A stretch of DNA of 64,000 nucleotides from Leptospira sp. WS4.C2 (GTDB lineage Bacteria > Spirochaetota > Leptospiria > Leptospirales > Leptospiraceae): assembly GCF_040833985.1 (NCBI RefSeq), contig NZ_CP162140.1:1-64000 (forward strand), read 5' to 3'. The translations under genes and the position numbers were made by a program. Below the pieces are notes generated by a model, which saw nothing but the letters and a program-made list of their open reading frames with translations, did not search any database and had not been told where the DNA came from. Shown here in pieces: positions 44,437 to 52,554 of the stretch; positions within the stretch are counted from its first letter, which is position 1; each line of letters opens with the position of its first letter.

Positions 44437-45768
44437 ATGCGAGACCCTAAACCTTTTTCACCACTTCCTTTCATTTTTAGCATCTTACTCTTAAGTTTGG
44501 GCTTTGCTCTGTTCTCTTATTTTAGACCTTTCCCCACTACCGAGACCGAATGGGAGTTTTTGGCAAATACCAAGGCCGCTACCGAAGAAGGGGGACTCGT
44601 TTCTGCGAGAGAACCACTTGCTATCTGGTTTGTTGTGGCTTGGAAAAAACTATTTGGGATGAACTACATTCCTTCCTTTCTCGTGTTAGCCGGACTATTT
44701 TATAGTCTTTTCCTACATTTGTTTATGTTGTTACTTAGATCGGAAGAGTGGAAACGAAACCATTATCTGATGGTTTATTTGGCTGCTTTTTTACCATTTT
44801 CCTATGGGTTCCCCACATCTTATTTCACAGAAACACTATGTCTTGTATTTTTGCTTTTGGTGTTTTTAACCTTTCGATTGGAGAAGATGACAGACCTTTT
44901 AATCTTTCCTACATTTACTGCTCTTGCGTTTTTCTCTAGTTTTATCATGTTCTATCTTGGGTTTACTTTCTTCGTCATCTTTACTGGGATTCGTGGTTCC
45001 CGTAAAGCCGCCCAAAAAACATCGGTATTTTATAAAAAGAAAAACATGCCCTTCCTATTTTTACTTGGGTATCTTGGGTTTTTTATCCTTTCTCTTTTCT
45101 ACTTTTCTTATACAGATTTTTTTGGACCAAACTCCATCTCATTTTTATTCAAAACTTGGTATACCTCAGCGCTACTCATCCTTCTACCGCTGGTGGTACT
45201 TGGAATTGGGCATGTTTTATTAAAAACCGAAAAAGAGTTAAATACCATTACAGCATCGATTATCATTGTTCTTTGTATTGCCGGTTCTATCTATTTTGTT
45301 TTCAAAAACTTAAAATCTGCGGACAACGAACCATGGGATCTCCAATCTAAAAATCTGACCAAGGCTTTTGGACAAGCTCTCATTTTAAAATCAGATCCTA
45401 TTTATTTACCAAAAGAATTTTCCTTTGCTTTCTATTTCCAAACGGGAACGAAAACGAAATACATGCGTGAGGAAAAGGTTTCTGATAAATCATTTTTGTA
45501 TGTAGATGGAATTTGGAACCAAGACATCCAACTGGTGCAAAAGTCAGGACTATTCCGACGTAACTCTCGATCCTTTGCTATCGTTCCTATCAGTGAAGAT
45601 GATGTCCTCATCCAAAGAGCTACGGCAGAAAAGATTAAGAATGAAAAAAAACTGAATTTTATTGTGAAAAAAGTTGATGAGGCATGGCTTGGGACTGCCA
45701 CAAAACGTCCGTTTGATGAGTATACAGCAGGTTTACAGAAAAAGTTCGGATACCTAACTTTTTATTAG
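44437..45768 (+). CDS. Polytopic membrane protein, unknown
   Basis: A 443-residue protein with about eight hydrophobic segments in the first 300 residues and a soluble C-terminal domain (about 320-443). A TETEWEFLANTKA-type loop after the first span and the overall layout recall GT-C membrane glycosyltransferases, but no key motif can be placed. No recognised family. Its neighbours give no clue. Confidence 0.65.
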   Translation: MRDPKPFSPLPFIFSILLLSLGFALFSYFRPFPTTETEWEFLANTKAATEEGGLVSAREPLAIWFVVAWKKLFGMNYIPSFLVLAGLFYSLFLHLFMLLLRSEEWKRNHYLMVYLAAFLPFSYGFPTSYFTETLCLVFLLLVFLTFRLEKMTDLLIFPTFTALAFFSSFIMFYLGFTFFVIFTGIRGSRKAAQKTSVFYKKKNMPFLFLLGYLGFFILSLFYFSYTDFFGPNSISFLFKTWYTSALLILLPLVVLGIGHVLLKTEKELNTITASIIIVLCIAGSIYFVFKNLKSADNEPWDLQSKNLTKAFGQALILKSDPIYLPKEFSFAFYFQTGTKTKYMREEKVSDKSFLYVDGIWNQDIQLVQKSGLFRRNSRSFAIVPISEDDVLIQRATAEKIKNEKKLNFIVKKVDEAWLGTATKRPFDEYTAGLQKKFGYLTFY

Positions 45769-45778
45769 ATTCTAAAAT

Positions 45779-46408
45779 TTAAGAACTAAAATCTTTATAG
45801 TAACGTTTGACTTTGTTTACGTATTTTTGTGTTTCTTCGTAAGGAGGAATGCCTTTGTAACGTTTCACAGCCCCGGGCCCTGCATTGTAAGCGGCAATGG
45901 CTTTTTCTGGATCTTTGAATTCCTTCATCAGACCTTTTAAAAATTTCACTCCACCACCAATATTGTCTTCGGGATCAAAGGGATCGGTCACACCTAAAGA
46001 TTCTGCTGTTTCTGGCATCAGTTGCATGAGCCCCATGGCACCTTTGGGAGAGATGGCTTTCGGTTTAAAATTCGATTCTGCTTTGACCATGGCTTTCACC
46101 AAATTGGGGTCCATACCTTGGGATTTGGCAATGGATTCGATGGTTCCGAAAATATCTGTAGGTTTGTTCCCTAAATCCGATTGCAAAGAGGTTTTGGATC
46201 TTTCTTCTGGAAAGGGGAGGGAAATGGAATCAGCGGGTTGTATTTGAGAAGGGGCAACTGGTAGGTTTGGTCCTGGGTTTTGTTTGTTCCATTCCCTTTC
46301 TAAAACATCAGGGAAGGAAACAAGAGACTTCGGGTTTTCCGAAAGTTTGGATAGGGATTCCATCCGATTTAACACAGAAGATACAGAGGGTATATCAGTC
46401 AGTCTCAC
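45779..46408 (-). CDS. Lytic transglycosylase (SLT domain)
   Basis: A 209-residue protein whose C-terminal half (about 85-205) is an SLT lysozyme-like domain: catalytic Glu111 in KAESNF, then GAMGLMQLMPETA and AAYNAGPGAV. The first ~80 residues are low-complexity and there is no signal peptide, so it may act with the flagellar or export apparatus. It cleaves peptidoglycan glycan strands. Confidence 0.9.
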   Translation of the reverse strand: MRLTDIPSVSSVLNRMESLSKLSENPKSLVSFPDVLEREWNKQNPGPNLPVAPSQIQPADSISLPFPEERSKTSLQSDLGNKPTDIFGTIESIAKSQGMDPNLVKAMVKAESNFKPKAISPKGAMGLMQLMPETAESLGVTDPFDPEDNIGGGVKFLKGLMKEFKDPEKAIAAYNAGPGAVKRYKGIPPYEETQKYVNKVKRYYKDFSS

Positions 46409-46459
46409 ATCTTTAAGATCGGCCCGGAAGGGAAAAACTAAAGAAAAAAATATGTCTCA

Positions 46460-46843
46460 TTAGCCCAAGGAAGGGTTGATCGACTGTAAATCTTTCAGGG
46501 ACAGAGGTTTGACAAGATAACCTTTTACATTGCGGAATTCTGCAGAGCGGGCTTTGTCTGTCGGGTCAATGGAGGAGGTAAGGATATAGATAGGGAGCTT
46601 TGCATATTTAGGGTGTTTGCTTATGGCACTTAAAAATTCCCAACCGTCCATAATGGGCATATTCAAATCTAAAAATAACATATCGGGATCTACTGTTCCG
46701 CTGAGGAGGGCATTCAAAGCATCCTGTCCGTTTTGGAACCCATGGATTTCGTCAGCAAAGGAAAATTTCTCCATTAAAGTTTTGATGAGAAATGTTGTGA
46801 TCACGTCATCTTCAACTAGGTATACCATACTTAATTGTTTCAT
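46460..46843 (-). CDS. CheY-like single-domain response regulator
   Basis: A 127-residue receiver domain. Acidic residues D12/D13, the phospho-acceptor Asp59 in LFLDLNMP, a Thr/Ser at position ~89 (ILTSS) and Lys ~112 (LVKP) are all present. No output domain, so it acts by protein contact or phosphotransfer. No kinase adjoins it; the orphan histidine kinase at 8238 is a possible but unproven partner. Confidence 0.93.
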   Translation of the reverse strand: MKQLSMVYLVEDDVITTFLIKTLMEKFSFADEIHGFQNGQDALNALLSGTVDPDMLFLDLNMPIMDGWEFLSAISKHPKYAKLPIYILTSSIDPTDKARSAEFRNVKGYLVKPLSLKDLQSINPSLG

Positions 46844-46908
46844 AAATTACGAATAGAGCCGAGCGTATTTTCCAAAAAAAGAAAAAGAAAGCAAGAAATA
46901 AACCATTT

Positions 46909-48312
46909 CTAAAGTGAATGGGGTGAAGTGAGAATTTCAGGTCTCAGGATCTCTTTTAGTTTAGTTTCTTCTAATAAACCGAGTTCCAATACGATGGATT
47001 CAACAGATCGATTCTCCGAAAGGGCTTTCTTTGCTACAAGGGTTGCGTTTTCATACCCAATGTATGGATTTAGTGCCGTGGCAAGGCCTGCAGAGGTTTT
47101 GACTCGAGATTCCAGTAGTTCACGATTGGCAGTAATTCCATTGATACAATTGATTTCCAATGTTTTGCAACCAGCCGTTAGGTGTTCAATACTTTTAAAA
47201 AGACTATGGGCAATGATAGGTTCGAAGGCATTCAACTGGAGTTGTCCCGCTTCTGCCGCCATCGTAATCGTGATATCGTTTCCAATCACTTCATAAGCAA
47301 TTTGGTTGACTACTTCTGGAATGATCGGATTGACTTTACCCGGCATAATGGAGGAACCCGCAGCTTTGGCAGGGAGATTGATTTCATTGAACCCACCTTG
47401 CGGCCCACTGGAAAGAAGTCTTAAGTCATTACATACCTTGGAAAGTTTGGTCGCAATTCGTTTGAGAACACCAGATAACTGGACAAAGGCCCCCGTGTCT
47501 TGGGTGGCCTCGATTAAATTGGGTGCTGCGATCAGACTAAGCCCCGTATCGTTCGCTAAAATATCAGTGACAATTTGAGAATACCGAATGTCGGTATTGA
47601 TTCCAGTGCCGATGGCCGTAGCACCTAAATTGATTTCTCCAATGAGGGAGGTGGCTTCTTTTAATCGACTGATATCCTCACCTAACATAACATCATATGT
47701 GGAAAATTCTTGTCCTAAGGTCATTGGCACTGCATCTTGTAATTGGGTTCTACCAATTTTTAAAATATCCTTAAACTCTTCTGATTTTTTTCGAAAAGCT
47801 AATTGGAGTTCTTCCATGGCCCTGAGTAATCCTTTGATGGCAAACACAGCCGCTACTTTAATGGATGTGGGGTAGACATCATTTGTACTTTGCGACATAT
47901 TGACATCATTTAACGGATGTAGGTGGTCGTAGTCTCCCTTTGAAAAACCATTCATCTCCAAAGCTATGTTTGTGATCACTTCATTGGCATTCATATTGGT
48001 GGAAGTGCCCGCCCCACCTTGGATCACATCCACAACAAATTCTGAATGGAATTCTCCATTTAGGATCCTATCACAGGCCTCGGTAATCATTTTTGTTTTT
48101 TCTTTGGAAAGTTGCCCCAATTGCAAATTGGCTTTGGCAGAGGCCCTTTTGATATAAGCAAGGGCTCGAACTAAGTCAGAATAGGTTCCGATGGTTTTCC
48201 CTGTGATGGGGTAATTTTCCAGCGCTCGCAGGGTGTGGATGCCCCAATAAACGAGAGCGGGGAGATCTCTTTCCCCCAAAAGGTCGTGTTCTCTGCGTGT
48301 GGATTGGTTCAT
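46909..48312 (-). CDS. aspA: Aspartate ammonia-lyase
   Basis: A 467-residue fumarase/aspartase-superfamily enzyme. The signature SSIMPGKVNP is near residue 320, and TRREHDLLGE and GIHTLRALENYPITG at the start and GTSTNMNANEVI mark aspartase more than fumarase. It interconverts aspartate and fumarate plus ammonia, linking nitrogen and the TCA cycle. Length fits AspA. The catalytic His of the HPLNDVNMSQSTND segment is present. Confidence 0.92.
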   Translation of the reverse strand: MNQSTRREHDLLGERDLPALVYWGIHTLRALENYPITGKTIGTYSDLVRALAYIKRASAKANLQLGQLSKEKTKMITEACDRILNGEFHSEFVVDVIQGGAGTSTNMNANEVITNIALEMNGFSKGDYDHLHPLNDVNMSQSTNDVYPTSIKVAAVFAIKGLLRAMEELQLAFRKKSEEFKDILKIGRTQLQDAVPMTLGQEFSTYDVMLGEDISRLKEATSLIGEINLGATAIGTGINTDIRYSQIVTDILANDTGLSLIAAPNLIEATQDTGAFVQLSGVLKRIATKLSKVCNDLRLLSSGPQGGFNEINLPAKAAGSSIMPGKVNPIIPEVVNQIAYEVIGNDITITMAAEAGQLQLNAFEPIIAHSLFKSIEHLTAGCKTLEINCINGITANRELLESRVKTSAGLATALNPYIGYENATLVAKKALSENRSVESIVLELGLLEETKLKEILRPEILTSPHSL

Positions 48313-48386
48313 AACTTCCTAATTTCTCTTAGATAGGACGAAAGATACTCGACCAAATTCAAAAGGGAAGAAGATTTATGTAGCCG

Positions 48387-48734
48387 ATGTTTAAAATCAG
48401 ACTTCCACTCCTCCTACTATTTTTTCTCATTTTTCTATCTTCGCTTTTCGCAAAGGAAAAACAACAGCCAGCGGTTTCTTGCAAACAAAAGGAAGAAACT
48501 GTTAAGACGATATTCCAATTGCTACCAGAATCGGAAAGATCTTGCGTCGATATCGCCAAACTTGTGATTACAGAAGAAGATGAAGAGGGCGAAAAATTGG
48601 ACAAAGAGTATACCGAACTCTTTCTGAAAGTATGCGAACTTAAACGGAAAAAACTTTCCTTAGAAGAAATCCGCGAAAATCTTGGGATCGCAAAACAATG
48701 TTCCATTGCCGTAAATGTATCGAAAAAGAATTGA
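48387..48734 (+). CDS. Small exported protein with conserved cysteines
   Basis: A 115-residue protein with a signal peptide (hydrophobic residues 5-22, cleavage near LFA-KE). The mature part is charged and helical with four Cys residues that could form two disulfides. No family recognised. The ATG at 48387 is divergent from aspA and is followed by the SH3 protein on the same strand. Confidence 0.6.
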   Translation: MFKIRLPLLLLFFLIFLSSLFAKEKQQPAVSCKQKEETVKTIFQLLPESERSCVDIAKLVITEEDEEGEKLDKEYTELFLKVCELKRKKLSLEEIRENLGIAKQCSIAVNVSKKN

Positions 48735-48771
48735 TTCTTGAAACGATTGGTCTATCTTTCTGGCAGGTTTT

Positions 48772-49452
48772 ATGCTAAAATACAATATCGTTCTTTTTTT
48801 CTTCCTCGTCCCTACGGTTCTGTTACCTTGTGACCCTTTTCAAACAAAGACTTTAACGCCTATCGACCATTCGGCGAAGGATAAAAGTTTTAGCGAATTC
48901 AAAACCAAACTCTTAAAGATTCTTAAATCCAAAGACCGGAAAGCTTTAGAAGATGTAATCGACAAAGACATTCACTTTTCTTTCGGTGGGGAAGCGGGAA
49001 AAAAGGATTTTTTAAAGTCATTCCAACTTACGGAAAAACCATCTTCCTCTAACTTTTGGGGACTGATGGAAGAAGTAATCAAATTAGGTTTTCGCCAGAA
49101 CAAAGAAGGGCAAATGGTGGCCCCTTATTTTTTCGAAACCTTCCCCGGTGATTATGATCCCTTCACTCATTATCTGGTTATCGGAAAGAATGTCAATGTA
49201 AGAGAAGACGCCTCCAAAGAATCAAAATCCATCGCACAGCTCAGTTACCAAATTGTGAGAGCGGAAGCAGATGATTTAGATGGAAGGAGACTCGAAAAAG
49301 AAAGTAACTGTAACTGGAAGAAGATATGTACTCCTCAAGGGAAACCAGGGTATGTTTGCGACCGGTTTTTACGTAGTCCTCTGGACTACAGAGCGTTCTT
49401 TGAAAAAAAGAAAAACAATTGGTATCTCACAATCTTCATTGTAGGCGATTGA
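48772..49452 (+). CDS. Exported SH3-like domain protein
   Basis: A 226-residue exported protein. A hydrophobic N-terminus ends near VLLPC, a possible lipobox. The middle (about 140-200: LVIGKNVNVREDASKESKSIAQLSY...GKPGYVCDRFL) is an SH3_3/SH3b-like domain with the usual NVRxxxxxxS start. The first ~115 mature residues are unassigned. SH3b proteins bind cell wall or peptides. Leptospires carry several such proteins. Confidence 0.75.
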   Translation: MLKYNIVLFFFLVPTVLLPCDPFQTKTLTPIDHSAKDKSFSEFKTKLLKILKSKDRKALEDVIDKDIHFSFGGEAGKKDFLKSFQLTEKPSSSNFWGLMEEVIKLGFRQNKEGQMVAPYFFETFPGDYDPFTHYLVIGKNVNVREDASKESKSIAQLSYQIVRAEADDLDGRRLEKESNCNWKKICTPQGKPGYVCDRFLRSPLDYRAFFEKKKNNWYLTIFIVGD

Positions 49453-49544
49453 TCCCTGTTAAATTACGATTCAATCTAGTTTTTTCTTGAAACACAAATA
49501 TGGATGAATTAGATTTGGTGAAACCATTATCCAAGGAAACATTT

Positions 49545-49925
49545 ATGTTAAAAAAATTACTTTTTGTTGCTTTAGCGTTTTCGCTAACTAACTGCTTGAT
49601 CTTAAATCCTGCAGGTGCAACGATCGATCGTGAAAAAGGTTCTGTTGTTGCTTCCCGAATCACGGATGCGGCGATCCAAACAGATCTAATCAATTCTACT
49701 GTTTTATACGGAAGATCTAGTGTTTCTATCCTCAGTTTGGTTGCAGGTGATATCGCAAATATTGATTCAGCAAAATACTATGTTAAATCAGATGTGGATC
49801 AGTGTGTTTCTGAAATTCAAGGATTCAAAGGATTCTTACTTGGAGCTACGATCACTAATATCATTGCTTGCCAAGACTTGAAAACAGACGGTTATATTAC
49901 GGGAGAACCATTCCCAAGTTTCTAA
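49545..49925 (+). CDS. Leptospira-type small lipoprotein (TIGR04452-like)
   Basis: A 126-residue lipoprotein. The ATG at 49545 gives a signal peptide with lipobox LTNC (Cys17) and has AAGGA seven bases upstream; the frame's earlier TTG/ATG at 49500 adds 15 residues without purpose. The mature part has four further Cys/Gly-rich positions. It resembles the small leptospiral lipoproteins grouped under TIGR04452; that link is from memory and not checked. Confidence 0.65.
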   Translation: MLKKLLFVALAFSLTNCLILNPAGATIDREKGSVVASRITDAAIQTDLINSTVLYGRSSVSILSLVAGDIANIDSAKYYVKSDVDQCVSEIQGFKGFLLGATITNIIACQDLKTDGYITGEPFPSF

Positions 49926-49940
49926 CCTAAATTTTTTATA

Positions 49941-49970
49941 TTCCCTGCCTCTTTTTTCAGAGGTAGGGAA
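49941..49970 (+). terminator. Hairpin after the small lipoprotein
   Basis: TTCCCTGCCTCT (49941-49952) pairs with AGAGGTAGGGAA (49959-49970) around the loop TTTTTC, with one G-U pair. It is 15 bp after the lipoprotein stop and ~50 bp before the Spy-like gene. No U-run follows, so it is called as a terminator from position and stem only. Confidence 0.5.
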
Positions 49971-50021
49971 CTCTCCCTCGATCTTCCGGGTCTTATTTCC
50001 CAAACAAACAAGGAAGGTTTT

Positions 50022-50474
50022 ATGATCTCTCTCAAACAAGTCTTAAAAATCACAACAACTGTTGGTCTCGTATCAGTTATGGCATTTGCCTTCGGAAATT
50101 GCCGTGGACACAAAGATTTCGAAAAACGCATTGAATGGGTAGCTTCTAAATTGACTTCCAAACTAGATTTGGATGAAACACAAAAAGCAAAATTGGAAAC
50201 CATCAAAGCCGAACTCATTGCCAAACACAAGGAAATGAAACCAAAACATGAATCTTGGGCAAAGGAAATGGCTACACAGATTCGTGCAGAAAAAATCGAT
50301 ACAAAGTTATTGGATAAAATGAGTATCGAAAGAGAAACTCGCCACCAAGAGATGCGTAAGTTTTTTCAATCCAAACTCGTAGAATTCCATGCTGTGTTAA
50401 AACCAGAACAAAGGGAAAAATTTGCTGATCTCGTGGAACGTTTCGCAAGCCGCCACCAACCACCGGAAGAGTAA
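50022..50474 (+). CDS. Spy/CpxP-like periplasmic protein (LTXXQ-type)
   Basis: A 150-residue exported protein. The signal region ends in AFGNC, a possible lipobox (Cys27). The mature chain is all-helical with two LTXXQ-like motifs, LDLDETQKAKLE (about 48-59) and LKPEQREKFADLV (about 126-138), as in Spy, CpxP and CnrX. Such proteins sense or buffer periplasmic stress or metal. It ends 3 bp before an ECF sigma gene, matching the CnrX-type sensor plus sigma arrangement. Confidence 0.82.
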   Translation: MISLKQVLKITTTVGLVSVMAFAFGNCRGHKDFEKRIEWVASKLTSKLDLDETQKAKLETIKAELIAKHKEMKPKHESWAKEMATQIRAEKIDTKLLDKMSIERETRHQEMRKFFQSKLVEFHAVLKPEQREKFADLVERFASRHQPPEE

Positions 50475-50477
50475 ACA

Positions 50478-51002
50478 ATGCCAGAGTTTGACTTCGAAAC
50501 AGTAGTCAAAGAAACCAAATATTTGGTTCTTAAAACGGTCGGTGACACCCTCATCGACCGTTTTGATGATGCAACGGAAGACGTAGTTCAGGAAGTTTAC
50601 TTCCGAGCCTTCAAATCTCTGGAGAAGGGTGGGTTTGATGGGAGGTCCAAAATTTCTACTTGGATCTACACCATTGCCCGTAACGAATCCCTGCGTATGA
50701 ATGACAAACGATTGCGAGAAGAAGAGAAAGCAAAACGATACTTAGTGAAAAATAAAGTCCAACTTTCGGGACTGAAGGAAGAAACAAGGTGGGAAAAAGA
50801 AGAATGGATCGAATCCATACTTGCTAGGATCCCTGAAGTGTATCGCCAAACCCTACGTCTCTATTTAGCTGGCAACACGATGGAAGAAATTGCGAAGGAA
50901 CTAGAGATCCAACAAGGAACAGTAAAGTCACGTTTGTTTCGAACTAAAGAATGGATCCGCAAACACATACCAGGAGGAAAAAATGAATTCCAAGAATCCT
51001 AA
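50478..51002 (+). CDS. ECF RNA polymerase sigma factor
   Basis: A 174-residue extracytoplasmic-function sigma factor. Region 2 (about 25-75) has DATEDVVQEVYFRAFKSLEK and ISTWIYTIARNESLRMNDK; region 4 (about 115-165) has IPEVYRQTLRLYLAGNTMEEIAKELEIQQGTVKSRLFRTKEWI-type helix-turn-helix. It should direct transcription of a stress regulon. It overlaps the downstream small membrane-protein gene by 20 bp, typical for a sigma/anti-sigma pair. Confidence 0.95.
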   Translation: MPEFDFETVVKETKYLVLKTVGDTLIDRFDDATEDVVQEVYFRAFKSLEKGGFDGRSKISTWIYTIARNESLRMNDKRLREEEKAKRYLVKNKVQLSGLKEETRWEKEEWIESILARIPEVYRQTLRLYLAGNTMEEIAKELEIQQGTVKSRLFRTKEWIRKHIPGGKNEFQES

Positions 51003-51246
51003 AAAATGGGAACAACTTTTGAATGATTCTGATTTCGAATTACGTTTGGTAAGACAAACCAAAGCTAGGATTAGGACCGAGAAGACAAAGCGCAAAGTTT
51101 ATGTCGCTTTAGCCACTTCTGCTTTAGCCTTTTCCCTATTGTTTTTTAATGAGTTGATCATTGAACCTAGTGAACTATCAACTAATGTCCATTATCTGGT
51201 AGACGAACTAAGTTCAGAATCGATTGTGAGTTTGAGTATGGATTGA
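50983..51246 (+). CDS. Small single-span protein, candidate anti-sigma factor
   Basis: An 87-residue protein. A charged N-terminal ~38 residues is followed by one membrane span (about 38-58, VYVALATSALAFSLLFFNEL) and a short outer tail. It overlaps the ECF sigma gene by 20 bp, and its size and topology fit a minimal anti-sigma or anti-sigma modulator. No zinc motif HxxxCxxC is visible. GAGGAAAAA before the ATG is the ribosome site. Confidence 0.65.
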   Translation: MNSKNPKKWEQLLNDSDFELRLVRQTKARIRTEKTKRKVYVALATSALAFSLLFFNELIIEPSELSTNVHYLVDELSSESIVSLSMD

Positions 51247-51350
51247 CATTTATCAATGGTTAAAGTCAAAAAAGAGAACAAGAGGTTTTTTTAAAAAGAG
51301 TGTGATTTTGTTTTCCTTTGCGTCATAATTAAGTAAAGGGAAGTGAAAAT

Positions 51351-51680
51351 ATGAACGCCTGCATCCTATACCTCAACAAAAAACGAATTGAGATGATCAA
51401 ATTTGAATCAGATCAAATGCGATCTAAAACTTGGGAGAAACCGATGGAATCGGATGTTTGGGATTTCGAAGACATCACCAACACCTTACAATCACCAAGC
51501 GAAGTCATCCTTGTGGGGGAGTCTGAACTGAATACTCAGTATAGACGTTGGTTAGTGAACCATGACAGAAACTTAGCAAAGAAACTCATCGCAGTAATTG
51601 GCAATAACAACGAGACCAATATCAACCAAGACTTAGTGAGTCACTTCAAAGAAAAATATTTCCGTGGTGGAAATTTTTAG
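51351..51680 (+). CDS. Hypothetical protein, weak eRF1-fold/translational-machinery similarity
   Basis: A 109-residue cytosolic protein. Its second half (SEVILVGESELNTQYRRWLVNHDRNLAKKLIAVIG) has the texture of small stand-alone proteins annotated as translational machinery or eRF1-domain-3-like; this is a weak resemblance. It is convergent with the TauE-like gene, 12 bp apart. GGGAAG upstream of the ATG at 51351 is the ribosome site. Confidence 0.55.
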   Translation: MNACILYLNKKRIEMIKFESDQMRSKTWEKPMESDVWDFEDITNTLQSPSEVILVGESELNTQYRRWLVNHDRNLAKKLIAVIGNNNETNINQDLVSHFKEKYFRGGNF

Positions 51681-51692
51681 AGAACTCTTGGC

Positions 51693-52379
51693 CTACAGTA
51701 GATGGTCGCAAGATTCTCCATGATTATGGAAAAACAATCTATAGAGTAAAAAACTGAGAGAAGTTAGAATCACAAGAGTTCCAAAAGCTGGAATCCATTT
51801 CGGTTGGATGCGGTGCCTCCACTTCCCCACAAGAAAACCAAGGCCAGTGAGAGCCGGAACGGTTCCCAAATAAAAGAAAAACATCACAAGACCACCTGTG
51901 AGTAGGTTCCCTGTAGCAAAGGACGCCGCATAGGCTGGATACAAAACGCCACAAGGGAGAAGGGCACTCACGATTCCGATTCCAAATCCAAGTCCGTTTT
52001 TACTGAACTTAGAACGAACTGTTTCTAAAAACTTTCGAATCCCTTGGGGCAATGCTCCAAACGTTGAAGTTGATTTGAGGGAGTAGGTACGAATGGCAAA
52101 TACAATCAGAAATAAAAAGGTGAATACTCCCGCAACACCTTTGATCGCAGTTAGGTCCCCTAAGGCATTGGCTCCTTTGCCAAGAAAGCCGAGTATCATA
52201 CCTAAAAAAGTATAAGAGATCACTCTTCCTAGATGGTAGAGGTAGATGGGAATGGGTTTTCCTTTTTCTGTTTGCAAAAGGGAAACAAAGGGGCCACACA
52301 TCACCAAACAATGAAAACTACTGACGAATCCATACACAAGTATGGATAGAAAGAAGCTAAGATTTGCTAGTTGGTCCAT
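51693..52379 (-). CDS. Sulfite exporter TauE/SafE-like membrane protein (cco operon)
   Basis: A 228-residue protein with about six spans and motifs of the CcoH-like/UreH-type DUF (SFHCLVMCGPFVSLL near 20-34, LLPCGVLYPAYAASFATGNLLTGG near 138-161). These TauE/SafE-like proteins close many cbb3 gene clusters and are thought to help copper or cofactor delivery to the oxidase. It overlaps ccoS by 23 bp, so it is operon-encoded. Confidence 0.85.
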   Translation of the reverse strand: MDQLANLSFFLSILVYGFVSSFHCLVMCGPFVSLLQTEKGKPIPIYLYHLGRVISYTFLGMILGFLGKGANALGDLTAIKGVAGVFTFLFLIVFAIRTYSLKSTSTFGALPQGIRKFLETVRSKFSKNGLGFGIGIVSALLPCGVLYPAYAASFATGNLLTGGLVMFFFYLGTVPALTGLGFLVGKWRHRIQPKWIPAFGTLVILTSLSFLLYRLFFHNHGESCDHLL

Positions 52380-52554
52380 CGGTTTGATTTGGTTTTGACT
52401 TACTTTGCGGGTATTCTTCTTCTTCGAAGAACATTCTATATTTGGGAGATTCTATGTCCTCAAACTGACCTTTGCGAAAGGCAGTGATGAAGACATAAAG
52501 AAAGAAGGCGGCAATACACATTGCCATAGGGATGGTTAAGTAGAGGGCTTCCAT
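52357..52554 (-). CDS. ccoS: CcoS, cbb3 oxidase maturation protein
   Basis: A 65-residue small protein with one N-terminal span (about 4-27) and a cytoplasmic tail, the standard CcoS/FixS layout. In the family CcoS is needed to insert cofactors into CcoN. The tail contains ESPKYRMFFEEEE, a motif shared with CcoQ (57344). It overlaps the end of ccoI by 19 bp and the start of the TauE-like gene by 23 bp. Confidence 0.9.
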   Translation of the reverse strand: MEALYLTIPMAMCIAAFFLYVFITAFRKGQFEDIESPKYRMFFEEEEYPQSKSKPNQTDGPTSKS

